A stretch of 64,000 bases of DNA from [Eubacterium] yurii subsp. margaretiae ATCC 43715. GTDB taxonomy: Bacteria; Bacillota; Clostridia; Peptostreptococcales; Filifactoraceae. Below the pieces are notes generated by a model. That model worked only from the letters and a program-made list of their open reading frames with translations. It made no database searches and was not told the DNA's origin. The stretch is taken from NCBI GenBank assembly GCA_000146855.1, contig GL405246.1, positions 2,157,162-2,221,161 of the forward strand, written 5' to 3'. Positions 47,649 through 56,496 of the stretch are shown piece by piece. The stretch's first letter is position 1, and each line of letters starts with the position of its first letter. The translations under genes were made by a program, and so were the position numbers.

Positions 47649-48656
47649 CTACTGCATTAATTCTCTCAATAAATCAGGTGATACGTTGAGCTGACCTATA
47701 GAACCGGCTTTTTTTGCCAACTCTTGGAAGGCAATTGCTATAAGTTTATTAGAATCCATTCCCACACTTGCAAGTGCCTGTATAGTCTCCTGCTTAGTAT
47801 CTTCCAGAGCCTTCATAGCGGCAGACAGCTCGTATGCCTTGGCGTCTGCAGTAATTCTTATATTTTTTGATGAAAGTTCCATAAGGTCTTTCTTCTTTTC
47901 TTCAAGTTTTATATCAGCGTTAATCTGTTCTTCCTTAAGTTGATTTTGCTGTTTTTGCAGACCTTGTTTTGCCATCAGCTTTCTTTCTTCTATTTCTCTC
48001 TTCTTTTCTTCCACTGCAATTTGTGTATTATATTCATTTTCTTTGACAAGTCTTTCCTGCTCTATAGAAGAGTTGCGTCTATTGTAAATGGCGTCGTCAG
48101 AGTCTTTTAGTATCTGCTCTCTCACCTGAGCTTCCAATGCCCTTGCAGTTTCGGCATTAGGTCTTACAGCAAGCAGTGAAAGGTTGATTATTTCAATGCC
48201 CATTTGAGCAAGCTCCTCATTTTGTCTAAGGTCAAGCAATATCATATCCTTTATATATTCTCTTGAGGTAATGGCTTTTTTCAGTTCCATCTTGCCAATC
48301 ACCTTGTTTGCTGAGACAATTACAGCATTGTTTATCTTCTTTAGCAACATATCAATGGGAGTTGAAACATAGCTCCTGCGATTTGGAGTAAGGGTAAAGT
48401 TGAGATACTCAGCCGCCTTTAGTGGCTCGCTTATCCTATATGATATGCTGCCTTGTATAGTGATATTTTGATAATCTTGTGTATTGTCATCAAACATAAA
48501 GCTCTCGTCTGCAACATCTGTAGGTATCTTTGCCACACTGCTCGTATCTGCAAAATACCAGAAGTTAAGTCCGCTACCTTGTTTTACTATCTGTCCGTTT
48601 TTATAAAGTATGGCATAGCTGTTGGGTTCAAATTTTACATATCTAAGACTAAACAT
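47649..48656 (-). CDS. SPFH/band-7 domain protein
   Basis: 335 residues without a membrane helix. An SPFH-like domain occupies about 1-180 (MFSLRYVKFEPNSYAILYKNG, DYQNITIQGSISYRI, LAQMGIEIINLSLLAVRPN). A long charged coiled coil follows (about 185-290), and a C-terminal helical tail. SPFH proteins form oligomeric scaffolds or cages at membranes. AAGGAGG precedes the ATG. It lies between the NrtR-like and NAD-kinase-like genes on the same strand. Confidence 0.82.
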   Translation of the reverse strand: MFSLRYVKFEPNSYAILYKNGQIVKQGSGLNFWYFADTSSVAKIPTDVADESFMFDDNTQDYQNITIQGSISYRISEPLKAAEYLNFTLTPNRRSYVSTPIDMLLKKINNAVIVSANKVIGKMELKKAITSREYIKDMILLDLRQNEELAQMGIEIINLSLLAVRPNAETARALEAQVREQILKDSDDAIYNRRNSSIEQERLVKENEYNTQIAVEEKKREIEERKLMAKQGLQKQQNQLKEEQINADIKLEEKKKDLMELSSKNIRITADAKAYELSAAMKALEDTKQETIQALASVGMDSNKLIAIAFQELAKKAGSIGQLNVSPDLLRELMQ

Positions 48657-48743
48657 TATATATTCCTCCTTATGTTTTTCTACTGAATTTTGTGTAATTT
48701 AAGCTGATTCTTTCATAGTATCAACATGATTTTTTATATTTAC

Positions 48744-48766
48744 TATCAGTATTTATAATACAGATA
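48744..48766 (-). promoter_or_regulatory. 23-bp palindrome upstream of the SPFH gene
   Basis: TATCAGTATT-TAT-AATACAGATA on the plus strand: the arms agree at 9 of 10 positions. It lies in the 152-bp gap between the NrtR-like and SPFH genes and could be an operator or the base of a weak hairpin. Confidence 0.45.
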
Positions 48767-48808
48767 TATATTTTTAGAGGTATTTTTGCAAAAAACTTAG
48801 TTTAATAT

Positions 48809-49804
48809 TTAGAAATTGAATTTATTATTGAATCTATACAATTTTGAAGGTCTATGACCGGAGTTTTTTGTATATTCATCAGTTTCTTCCACCATATTTG
48901 CAATCTTTCTTCTAAAATTAGCCTTGAGCAGGCTCTTACCAAGTATAACCTCATAGACCTGTTGCAATTGAGTAAGAGTGAACTTCTCACTCATCAGAGA
49001 AAATGCTATCTGAGTATAGTTAATCTTTTCCCTTAATCTCTTTATGGCATAGGCTATTATCTTAGCATGGTCAAAGGCTATATGTCCATTTTCTATTATT
49101 TCATAAAAATATTGCGTCACCTTATTTTTTACTATCTGCGTTGTTTGTATTGTGACATCAAAAGAAAGCTCATCTCCTGTAAATTCTAAAATATCAGTTA
49201 AGATGATTTTTTCTCCATCTTTTAATATCTCCCTCTCCTCCTTTTTTCTGCTCATACTCACTTCAAACCACTTATAGTCTTTTTCAGTTGGAAGTATGTT
49301 TTTTTGCGATATCAAGGTAAGATATGAAATGGAAAATATCCTATGCCTCTTATCCCTGTCAAGCTCCCCCCATGTGTATAATTGCTCGAGATATTCGGAT
49401 GAAATATCGGTGATGTCCTGCATTATACGCTGAGTAGATTCCTCCAAAGTCTCGTCGATTTGTACAAAACTTCCAGGTAGTCCCCATCTTCCTATATATG
49501 GGTGAGAGCTTCTTTTTTTCAGGATAATCTTCAGCTTTTTATCCTGATTCTTCCTGTAGTTTTCCTTTTCGTCATCATCTATTGTAAATGCCACCACATC
49601 CACTGCAACCGAGGGTTTTTGATATTCACTTGCATCATAGCTTTCCCAAAAAGCCTCTTCACTTTCAATATCTAAACTTGACTTAATTTTTTTACTTTTA
49701 TTTTCTTTATTAGTAGCTTGTTGTTTTTCCACTGTATTAACTTTTGGCTTTTTATTTATACTTTTTGTGTTAGCTAATATTTCAGAGCTTGAAGTCTTCT
49801 TCAT
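48809..49804 (-). CDS. NrtR-like Nudix-domain transcriptional regulator
   Basis: 331 residues. Residues 1-60 are a Lys/Asn/Ser-rich extension. Residues about 65-200 are a Nudix fold with a degenerate Nudix box (111-133, GSFVQIDETLEESTQRIMQD; the REUxEE core reads RIMQDI), so hydrolysis is probably lost. Residues about 235-331 are the winged-helix C-terminus of NrtR, with FDHAKIIAYAIKRLREKINY, FTLTQLQQVYEVILGKSLLK, ANFRRKI and HRPSKLYRF. NrtR proteins bind ADP-ribose-type ligands and control NAD metabolism genes. It heads a unit with SPFH and NAD-kinase-like genes. Confidence 0.87.
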   Translation of the reverse strand: MKKTSSSEILANTKSINKKPKVNTVEKQQATNKENKSKKIKSSLDIESEEAFWESYDASEYQKPSVAVDVVAFTIDDDEKENYRKNQDKKLKIILKKRSSHPYIGRWGLPGSFVQIDETLEESTQRIMQDITDISSEYLEQLYTWGELDRDKRHRIFSISYLTLISQKNILPTEKDYKWFEVSMSRKKEEREILKDGEKIILTDILEFTGDELSFDVTIQTTQIVKNKVTQYFYEIIENGHIAFDHAKIIAYAIKRLREKINYTQIAFSLMSEKFTLTQLQQVYEVILGKSLLKANFRRKIANMVEETDEYTKNSGHRPSKLYRFNNKFNF

Positions 49805-49840
49805 TTTATCATCTTCTTTCTCGAATTTATTTTAAAAAAA

Positions 49841-49892
49841 TTACTTAGTATCTTTATGATATAATCATAATACTACTAAGTAAAAATGTCAA
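49841..49892 (-). promoter_or_regulatory. Promoter and large palindromic operator of the NrtR-like gene
   Basis: On the minus strand TTGACA (49887-49892), 17 bp, TATGAT (49864-49869). Across it lies a 43-bp palindrome, 49841-49883, with 20-bp arms that agree at 17 positions. The outer arm TTACTTAGTA is perfect on both sides. One arm fills the spacer and the -10, so a bound repressor would block polymerase. Autoregulation by the NrtR-like protein is the simplest reading. Confidence 0.75.
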
Positions 49893-50275
49893 GTATTTTT
49901 TTTATTTATAGTGTTTTCCGATTAAAATTTATTAAGAATTTAATCAAAATAACATAATATTAATGAGTTGTTGGAAATTTTTCAAAAAATATTATCCACT
50001 ATTCTATTTGATTTTAGCTTTAAGTTAAAAAAAATAATATTCTCAGACCTTGATTGGTCATGAAAATATTATTTTTTACTAAAAATCTATTAAATAATCA
50101 TCCAAAAATATTATTAAAATCTTGTTCCATTTGATATTAAATTTTTTTGAGAACACGAGTACAATTAAATACACTATGACTTTCTAAATCTTGTTTATAC
50201 GAATATTCTATTAATGAATAAATTTATATAAAACTTAACTTCAATTACTCTAAATCTTAATAATTCTATTATCCG
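49893..50275. other. Intergenic region with a bidirectional terminator
   Basis: No gene seen. AAAAAAAATAATATT (ending 50041) and AAAATATTATTTTTT (starting 50063) form the outer part of a long stem at 50032-50077, with an inner GACC/GGTC pairing. It could terminate the MATE gene (minus strand). A motif ACTAAAAATCTATTAAATA at 50078-50096 resembles the ends of the dispersed repeat. Confidence 0.55.
50032..50077. terminator. Terminator downstream of the MATE gene
   Basis: Long A/T stem with an inner GACC-TTGATT-GGTC hairpin, with A- and T-runs on both outer sides. It is about 200 bp past the MATE stop codon. Confidence 0.65.
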
Positions 50276-51640
50276 TTATTTAACATTTTCATAATTAACA
50301 GATATTTTGTTAAGATACTTATATTCACGAGCTAAGAGTATAAGTGCTATTAAAAGAATTATAATGTCGTTTAGCGGTAAGGCGAGCCATACTCCTATAA
50401 CATTTCCTCCAAGTAAGATAGGAAGTATCAAAACAAGGGGAACAACTAAGGCAAGTTGTCTAAATAGCACTAAAAGCCCTGCCTGTTTGGCTTTTCCAAG
50501 TGATTGAAAATAAGTAACTACCATTATCAAAAGTCCATAAGTAGGGAAGATGGAAAACATAAGTCTAAAATTTGTGACTCCTGCAGATACTATATCAGGA
50601 TTGGTGATAAAGGCTGATAATATCTGAGAGGAGAATAATTCTATATTTATAAAAAATACTCCTGCAAGGCAGGTAGAACCTATTATAAATACATTAGTAA
50701 GCTTTTTAACTCTCTTATATTCCTTTGCTCCAAAATTTGTTCCAACAGCCGGTTGCATACCTTGGCTCATCCCCCATATAGGTACGAAGGCAAGCTGCAT
50801 TACTCTTTGAGATGCTCCCATAAGAGCGATTTGCGTATCTCCTCCATAACGAACTGCGGTATTGTATACAACAGTCATCTGCACAAGCATCATTATCTGC
50901 ATAAGCATGGCACTTGTACCTACAGAAAAGATTTCTCCGTTTAACTCTTTAGCAATTCTTATCCCGTAAATCTTTACTACAGGGCTTTTTTTCAAAAAGT
51001 AAATCAAGGTAGCCAATGCCTGTACAAACTGAGATATAACAGTGGCTATTGCTACAGCCTGTGGACCTTGAGAAGGAAGTAGCTTTATAAATACAGGATC
51101 AAGTATTATATTTAAAAATGCACCAGATGCCATGATTCCCATTGCTATACCCATACGTCCTTCTGCACGAATGACCATATTAGCAGCTTGCATAAAATTT
51201 ACAAATATGGATCCTATGTATACTGTCCTTAGGTAAGATACGCCCATCTCATGAACTACTCCCTGTGCCCCTGAGAGTTTGAGGAAAGAAGGTGCAAATA
51301 TTATCCCTAAAACCATGACAGCTGTAGAAAGTAAGATAACCAAAAATATCAAATTTCCCATAATTTTATCTACAGTTTTTTGATCTTTCTTTCCTATTGC
51401 ACGTGAAAGCACTGAGCCTGAACCTATTCCTACAAGTACAGCAATGGCATTGTTTATCATTACAAAGGGCGATGCCGCAGATACTGCACTCATTGCATCT
51501 GTACCTACCATCTGACCTACATAAATAGAGTCCACAAAGGCGTAAAGCCCCACTATAAACTGTCCTAAAATCGCCGGAATACTGAGAGATATCATAAGTT
51601 TCCAAGGTTTTTCACTCAATAATTTATCTCTTACTTCCAT
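50276..51640 (-). CDS. MATE family efflux transporter
   Basis: 454-residue membrane protein with about twelve helices in two related halves. The start region EKPWKLMISLSIPAILGQFIVGLYAFVDSIYVGQ, GIGSGSVLSRAIGKKD and the second-half AVRYGGDTQIALMGASQRVMQL, then GMSQGMQPAVGTNFGAKEYKR, are typical of the DinF/NorM-type family. It exports cationic drugs or metabolites in exchange for Na+ or H+. The ATG at 51640 has GGGGGTG 9 nt upstream; an upstream in-frame ATG at 51709 has no site. The TetR gene upstream could control it. Confidence 0.92.
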   Translation of the reverse strand: MEVRDKLLSEKPWKLMISLSIPAILGQFIVGLYAFVDSIYVGQMVGTDAMSAVSAASPFVMINNAIAVLVGIGSGSVLSRAIGKKDQKTVDKIMGNLIFLVILLSTAVMVLGIIFAPSFLKLSGAQGVVHEMGVSYLRTVYIGSIFVNFMQAANMVIRAEGRMGIAMGIMASGAFLNIILDPVFIKLLPSQGPQAVAIATVISQFVQALATLIYFLKKSPVVKIYGIRIAKELNGEIFSVGTSAMLMQIMMLVQMTVVYNTAVRYGGDTQIALMGASQRVMQLAFVPIWGMSQGMQPAVGTNFGAKEYKRVKKLTNVFIIGSTCLAGVFFINIELFSSQILSAFITNPDIVSAGVTNFRLMFSIFPTYGLLIMVVTYFQSLGKAKQAGLLVLFRQLALVVPLVLILPILLGGNVIGVWLALPLNDIIILLIALILLAREYKYLNKISVNYENVK

Positions 51641-51930
51641 AAGTAATTCACCCCCATAAATCTTATCTAATATAGCTGATATTTGCTTGTAATAAAATCT
51701 TATCTTCACTCTTACTGTAACTAATACCTGTCTAATACTGGTTTATAAAATAATAAAGTCATAGAAAATATAAATTTCTATACTAATAACTCTGCTATCC
51801 TGATTTTTAATCAATTTTTTGACCTAAGTTATATGTCATTTATTGATATTTGACTATTTTTAAGCGGCATATTATTTAGAATATCCATCTTTCTAAGTCA
51901 TTTTTATACATGAATATCAAATTAGGAGCC
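51641..51930. other. Upstream region of the MATE gene
   Basis: 290 bp plus the adjoining repeat up to 52093 contain no gene. I see no convincing promoter match or palindrome like that of the tetR operator. Confidence 0.4.
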
Positions 51931-52066
51931 TTATACTAAAATCTAATATAATAATGGAAATATATCATAAAAAATAACACACTAAATATTTATTAACTAA
52001 AGATATGTTATGGAGTATCTCAATGATAGGATTAATAAAATCCATAGTTTAAATAGAGTTTAGTAT
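51931..52066 (+). repeat. Dispersed intergenic repeat, copy B
   Basis: 52031-52066 is identical over 36 bp to the reverse complement of 788-823. 51931-51976 also aligns to the reverse complement of about 880-925. End motifs TTATACTAAAATCTAA (left) and TTTAAATAGAGTTTAGTAT (right) are imperfect inverted repeats. The element is about 136 bp. Confidence 0.65.
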
Positions 52067-52093
52067 TAGAATATAATTAATAAATCATTGCTT

Positions 52094-52669
52094 TTATTTA
52101 GACTTAAAGCAAAAATCGCACTTTTCACCGTCCATGCCCAAGGTCTGACTCCTTATAAACTCAAGTTTTCCTATATTGCCAAATACTATGTGGTCACATA
52201 AACAAAATATCTCGCAAATCTCATAGCAATCAAAGTAGCTACAGGTATCTGCCCAAAGGCATTTCAAGACATCCATGGAAAACTCTTCTCTATCTTGTGT
52301 TAATATCCTACTTTTCCAGATTTCTTCTCCCTTCATTCCCTTTTTCATAAAAATGCTAAATAATTTGAAAAATCCAGGGATATGAAAGAAAGTTTTTAAA
52401 ATCCCATTAAATTTATGAGCACGACAATAGGAATATTCCCTTACCAGTTCTCTTGCCTCTGTCTTTGATATATTATTTTCTATAAGAAGCTGATACAGGG
52501 CAATATTAGGTAAAATACTGCTTATCTGCCTTTTCTTTTGAGTTTTAGTCCACGACGTATCTTCATTTAGTCTTTGGATTAAACTATCCATCTTAAGTCT
52601 ATGATTTTCATCAATATGTTCTAAAATCTCATCCTTTAGCTTTCCAGTAAAAAAATCCTTATATTTCAT
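52094..52669 (-). CDS. L-2-amino-thiazoline-4-carboxylic acid hydrolase-like protein
   Basis: 191 residues. The C-terminal part shows the family pattern of Cys/Asp-rich segments (LWADTCSYFDCYEICEIFCLCD) and the ending LGMDGEKCDFCF. The named member opens a thiazoline ring on the way to cysteine; most relatives are uncharacterised and often sit by TetR genes, as here. The ATG at 52669 has AGGTG 7 nt upstream; a GTG at 52678 lies within that site. It is 15 bp after tetR, so the two form one unit. Confidence 0.7.
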   Translation of the reverse strand: MKYKDFFTGKLKDEILEHIDENHRLKMDSLIQRLNEDTSWTKTQKKRQISSILPNIALYQLLIENNISKTEARELVREYSYCRAHKFNGILKTFFHIPGFFKLFSIFMKKGMKGEEIWKSRILTQDREEFSMDVLKCLWADTCSYFDCYEICEIFCLCDHIVFGNIGKLEFIRSQTLGMDGEKCDFCFKSK

Positions 52670-52684
52670 ATTTTTCACCTGCTT

Positions 52685-53299
52685 TTAAATAAATTCTGAT
52701 ATACCGTCCCAACCGGAGTTAAAAAATTTTGCAAGCTCTTCTATATACTTCATAGCCTTGTCCCTTGTCATATCATGTACTACAGTTTCAAAGACAGCTG
52801 TAAAGTAAGCGCTTGTAATCATGTGGTGAAGTTCATGACTGACCTGTCCTTTTATCTTACCCCTTTCTCTTAAGAGTTCAAAATATTTTTCTGAGCGTTC
52901 CACGTCAAGCTCTACCAACTCATGTATAAAATTTGAATATTTAGTCCCTTGCGCACAACAGACTATAAGTTTAAATTCGTCAAAATTGTCATATATGTAG
53001 TTGACAAACTGTCTCAAATATTGTGTTGACAGTTCTTTTGTGATTGAGGTCTTATTTTCAGGAACTAAGTCAAAAAATGTATCTTGTGCCTCTCTTAGCA
53101 TCTTGACTAAGTTATCTGCTGTATCTGAGACCAGTGCTTCAAAAAGTGAAGCCTTATCCGGATAATATCCATAAAATGCTCCCTTGGTAAATCCTGCTTC
53201 ACTTACAATCTTTTGAAGAGATGCATCTTTAAATCCATATTTTAAAAACTCTCTCTTCCCTACTTCCAATATCTTCATCTGTGTTTGCGTTATATTCAT
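52685..53299 (-). CDS. TetR/AcrR family transcriptional regulator
   Basis: 204 residues. The N-terminal helix-turn-helix (about 8-55) reads KILEVGKREFLKYGFKDASLQKIVSEAGFTKGAFYGYYPDKASLFEAL, the typical TetR layout. The C-terminal ligand and dimer domain is variable. It heads a unit with the ATC-hydrolase-like gene, with the MATE exporter further downstream as a plausible third target. A palindrome covers its own promoter. Confidence 0.92.
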   Translation of the reverse strand: MNITQTQMKILEVGKREFLKYGFKDASLQKIVSEAGFTKGAFYGYYPDKASLFEALVSDTADNLVKMLREAQDTFFDLVPENKTSITKELSTQYLRQFVNYIYDNFDEFKLIVCCAQGTKYSNFIHELVELDVERSEKYFELLRERGKIKGQVSHELHHMITSAYFTAVFETVVHDMTRDKAMKYIEELAKFFNSGWDGISEFI

Positions 53300-53328
53300 T
53301 GCTCTTCCTCTAATTTATTTTTATAAAT

Positions 53329-53381
53329 ATACCAGTAGTATATACTATCGGTATATTATCATATTTTTTATCTTAAGTCAA
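53329..53381 (-). promoter_or_regulatory. Promoter and palindromic operator of the tetR gene
   Basis: On the minus strand TTGACT (53376-53381), 17 bp, TAATAT (53353-53358). A 26-bp palindrome, 53329-53354 (ATACC...GGTAT ends; 11 of 13 positions agree between arms), covers the transcription start and touches the -10. This is the size expected for a TetR-dimer operator and implies self-repression. Confidence 0.75.
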
Positions 53382-53631
53382 TAGTTTTTATCAAATGCAA
53401 TATGCTTTTGATAATATTATGATATTTAATTTTTTTATGTATAAATTGTTAATCTCTTTCTTTTGTTGTTTAAATTCTCTACTTTGTTTCTAATGGCAAT
53501 ACTTTAATATATGATTATTTAAACTTATTATTCAAACTAACTGCATCTATAATTTTAATAAGATTATTAGATTAGGAATGTATAAAAGTGAATATTTCAG
53601 TTATAAATAAAAATCATTTGATTTTTGGGCA
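53382..53631. other. Region between tetR promoter and rplQ terminator
   Basis: A/T-rich, about 250 bp, no gene or structure seen. Confidence 0.5.
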
Positions 53632-53660
53632 CAAAAAAACTGCGTGCATCTCGCAGTCTT
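53632..53660 (-). terminator. Terminator of the ribosomal superoperon
   Basis: On the minus strand ACTGCG and CGCAGT form the stem, with a 7-nt loop and a U7 tail. It is 27 bp past the rplQ stop, so the operon ends here and the ecf transporter genes often found after rplQ are missing. Confidence 0.88.
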
Positions 53661-53686
53661 TTTGTCTTTTTTAAATATTTAAAAAA

Positions 53687-54028
53687 TTATATCAGCTCAA
53701 GGATTGACATAGGTGCGCTATCTCCACGTCTTTCTCCAAGCTTTGTTATTCTTGTATATCCGCCGTTTCTTTCAGCGTATTTTGGTGCTATTTCTGAGAA
53801 CAGATTTTTTACCACTTCTTCGTCTGTTATATAAGCAAGTGCTGCTCTTCTTGCACTTAGGTCGCCTCTTTTACCAAGAGTTATCATCTTTTCGACCATT
53901 CTTCTAGTTTCTTTGGCTCTTGTAACTGTAGTAGTTATTTTACCGTATCTTAGTACATCTGTTGTAAGGTTTCTAAGCATCAGATTTCTGTGTGAAGTTT
54001 TTCTTCCTAACTTTCTGTAATAAGCCAT
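53687..54028 (-). CDS. rplQ: 50S ribosomal protein L17
   Basis: 113 residues. [21 protein letters not shown] and the [17 protein letters not shown] segment are diagnostic. Last gene of the operon, after rpoA as usual. Confidence 0.97.
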   Translation of the reverse strand: MAYYRKLGRKTSHRNLMLRNLTTDVLRYGKITTTVTRAKETRRMVEKMITLGKRGDLSARRAALAYITDEEVVKNLFSEIAPKYAERNGGYTRITKLGERRGDSAPMSILELI

Positions 54029-54056
54029 TAGCCGCCCTCCTTTAAGTTCTTATATT

Positions 54057-54998
54057 TTATTCGTAACTTGGTTTTAGTGTAAATCCCAGCTCATGTAGCT
54101 TGTGGATTACTTCTTCGAGTGATTTTTTACCCAAGTTTCTTACTTTCATCATTTCATCTTCAGTCTTTGACGTAAGCTCTTGTACCGTATTGATAGAAGC
54201 ACGTTTTAGACAGTTGTATGATCTTACTGACAAGTCTAATTCCTCTATTGTCATTTCAAGGACTTTTTCTTTTTCGTCCTGTTCTTTTTCCACCATTATT
54301 TCCATAGCGTTGACACTGTCGGTCAAGTCTATAAACAGACTCAAGTGCTCAGTGAATATCTTTGCAGCTATTGAAAGTGCGTCCTTAGGATTTACAGTCT
54401 TTTTTGTCCATATATCAAGAACTAATCTTTCATATTGCTCGTCTTCAGATACATTGACTTCTTCTATAGTGAAGTTGACTTTTTTCACCGGTGTGTAGAT
54501 GGAGTCCATAGGTATAACGCCTATAGGAAGACCTTTTTGCTTATTAGTATCTGATGATACATAGCCTCTTCCCTTGTTGATGTATATCTCCATTTTCAAA
54601 TCGGCATCTTCAGACAATGTGGCTATGTGTAAATCTTTATTTACCATTTCTACTCCTGCCGGACATATTATATCTCCTGCAGTTATCTCACATTCACCTT
54701 GTGCGTCTATTCTTAATATTGCTTCACCGTTGGAATCCATATTCATAGACAACTCTTTGAGTGTTAGCATAAGCTCAGTCACATCTTCCTTTACACCTTT
54801 TACAGTGCTAAATTCATGCATGACCTTGTCTATCTTTATAGCTGTTACCGCTACTCCCGGAAGAGATGACAATAGTACTCTTCTTAGTGAGTTGCCCACT
54901 GTTGTGGCAAATCCTCTCTCCAAAGGCTCAAGAGCAAATTTGCCGTAATCTTCTTCAAGTGCCAACACCTGTACTTGCGGTTTTTCTATTTCTAACAT
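54057..54998 (-). CDS. rpoA: RNA polymerase alpha subunit
   Basis: 313 residues. The N-terminal assembly domain (about 1-225) contains [25 protein letters not shown] Glu/Lys-rich linker (EKEQDEKEK) precedes the C-terminal domain (about 245-313; [20 protein letters not shown], then [16 protein letters not shown]), which contacts UP elements and activators. It lies between rpsK and rplQ; rpsD, found here in many Clostridia, is absent. Confidence 0.98.
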   Translation of the reverse strand: MLEIEKPQVQVLALEEDYGKFALEPLERGFATTVGNSLRRVLLSSLPGVAVTAIKIDKVMHEFSTVKGVKEDVTELMLTLKELSMNMDSNGEAILRIDAQGECEITAGDIICPAGVEMVNKDLHIATLSEDADLKMEIYINKGRGYVSSDTNKQKGLPIGVIPMDSIYTPVKKVNFTIEEVNVSEDEQYERLVLDIWTKKTVNPKDALSIAAKIFTEHLSLFIDLTDSVNAMEIMVEKEQDEKEKVLEMTIEELDLSVRSYNCLKRASINTVQELTSKTEDEMMKVRNLGKKSLEEVIHKLHELGFTLKPSYE

Positions 54999-55043
54999 TA
55001 TACCCTCCTTAACGGTTTTTTTAGTTTACTGAGGGAACACAAA

Positions 55044-55445
55044 TTACACTCTTCTTCTTTTTGGCGGTCTGCAACCGTTGTGAGGTATAGGTGTAACGTC
55101 TTTTATCATTGTTACTTCAAGACCTGCAGCTTGAAGTGCACGTATAGCCGCTTCTCTTCCGGCTCCCGGTCCTTTTACAAATACGTCTACAGATTTAAGT
55201 CCGTGTTCTATTGCTGCTTTTGTAGCTGTTTCTGCTGCCATTTGAGCTGCAAACGGAGTTGATTTTCTTGAACCCTTAAATCCCAACTGTCCGGCACTTG
55301 CCCAAGATATTGCATTACCTTGTACGTCTGATAGAGTAACTATTGTATTGTTGAATGTTGATTGGATATGTGCATGTCCTTTTTCAATATTCTTACGTTC
55401 TTTTCTTCTTACTCTTGTCACTTTCTTCTTTGCTTGTTTAGCCAT
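55044..55445 (-). CDS. rpsK: 30S ribosomal protein S11
   Basis: 133 residues. Contains [30 protein letters not shown] [18 protein letters not shown] and the C-terminal [12 protein letters not shown]. Between rpsM and rpoA. Confidence 0.98.
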   Translation of the reverse strand: MAKQAKKKVTRVRRKERKNIEKGHAHIQSTFNNTIVTLSDVQGNAISWASAGQLGFKGSRKSTPFAAQMAAETATKAAIEHGLKSVDVFVKGPGAGREAAIRALQAAGLEVTMIKDVTPIPHNGCRPPKRRRV

Positions 55446-55470
55446 ATTTTTGTCATACCTCCTTTATTTA

Positions 55471-55839
55471 TTATTTTTTCTTACGTCCTACTATTCTCTT
55501 AGGTCCTTTTCTTGTTCTTGCATTTGTCTTAGTCTTTTGTCCTCTTACAGGAAGACCTTTCATATGTCTTAGACCTCTGTAGCATCTTATATCTCTTAAT
55601 CTCTTGATATTAAGTGATATTTCTCTCTTCAAGTCACCTTCAACAGTGTAGTTGTTGTCGATTTCTTTTCTGAGCAAGTTTACCTGTTCTTCAGATAGGT
55701 CTTTTATTCTTATGCTTTCATCTATACCTGTAGTTGCAAGTATTTTAGCTGATGTTTGTTTGCCTATTCCGAATATATATGTTAGACCTATTATTACTCT
55801 CTTGTCTCTTGGTAAGTCTACCCCCGCAATACGAGCCAT
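55471..55839 (-). CDS. rpsM: 30S ribosomal protein S13
   Basis: 122 residues. [26 protein letters not shown] at the start and [26 protein letters not shown] near the end are diagnostic. Basic tail that reaches P-site tRNA. Follows rpmJ. Confidence 0.98.
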   Translation of the reverse strand: MARIAGVDLPRDKRVIIGLTYIFGIGKQTSAKILATTGIDESIRIKDLSEEQVNLLRKEIDNNYTVEGDLKREISLNIKRLRDIRCYRGLRHMKGLPVRGQKTKTNARTRKGPKRIVGRKKK

Positions 55840-55853
55840 ATTTTCCCTCCTTA

Positions 55854-55967
55854 TTAACCTTGTGTTTGCTTATGTTTAGGGTTTTCACAAATAATCATTA
55901 CTTTCCCTTTTCTCTTGATTACTTTGCATTTTTCGCACATCGGTTTTACTGATGGTCTTACTTTCAT
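55854..55967 (-). CDS. rpmJ: 50S ribosomal protein L36 (zinc type)
   Basis: A short 37-residue frame: [20 protein letters not shown] at the start, then [17 protein letters not shown]. The zinc ligands are Cys11, Cys14, Cys27 and His32, so it is the zinc-binding form. AAGGAGG is 7 nt upstream. Classic position between infA and rpsM. Confidence 0.96.
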   Translation of the reverse strand: MKVRPSVKPMCEKCKVIKRKGKVMIICENPKHKQTQG

Positions 55968-55989
55968 TTTTTTCCTCCTTAACTTACTG

Positions 55990-56208
55990 CTATTTCTTTC
56001 TCCAGATTATTCTACCTTTTGTAAGATCATACGGAGACAACTCAACAGTAACTTTATCTCCGGGTAATATCCTGATGAAATTCATCCTTAGTTTACCTGA
56101 AATATGTGCCGTTATCTCAAAATCATTTTCTAATTTCACTTTAAAAGTTGCATTTGGTAATGCGTCGGTTACCGTGCCTTCCATCTCTATTACATCACTT
56201 TTAGCCAT
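55990..56208 (-). CDS. infA: Translation initiation factor IF-1
   Basis: 72 residues, single OB fold: [39 protein letters not shown] and [13 protein letters not shown]. Binds the ribosomal A site during initiation. Between the KOW gene and rpmJ. Confidence 0.97.
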   Translation of the reverse strand: MAKSDVIEMEGTVTDALPNATFKVKLENDFEITAHISGKLRMNFIRILPGDKVTVELSPYDLTKGRIIWRKK

Positions 56209-56216
56209 TTTTCCTC

Positions 56217-56486
56217 CTATTTTACTTCCAATAGCTCAAATATCACATTTCTTATCTTTTTGTTTTGACTTTGCAAGTCGTTTTTGTCCAATGAATCAAT
56301 CACGTCAGATTTTTTATTCATCTTGGATAGATGTTTTATTTTTTTAAGCTTAGGTTTTTCAAGTTTCCTTGTCTTTCCGTTTACTATCAACACAAAATTG
56401 TCATCTATTATCTGATATACCAAAAAATACTCGCCTTTGTCATGACCTGCGATACTTCTTACCAGTTGTCCTTTTTCCAAAATCAT
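56217..56486 (-). CDS. KOW domain RNA-binding protein
   Basis: 89 residues. A KOW/L14e-like beta-barrel covers residues 1-55 ([24 protein letters not shown]), then a Lys/Asn-rich tail. Similar small genes lie between map and infA in many Firmicutes; the precise role is not known, but ribosome or RNA binding is likely. Gaps to both neighbours are about 10 bp. Confidence 0.83.
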   Translation of the reverse strand: MILEKGQLVRSIAGHDKGEYFLVYQIIDDNFVLIVNGKTRKLEKPKLKKIKHLSKMNKKSDVIDSLDKNDLQSQNKKIRNVIFELLEVK

Positions 56487-56496
56487 CTTTTTACCT

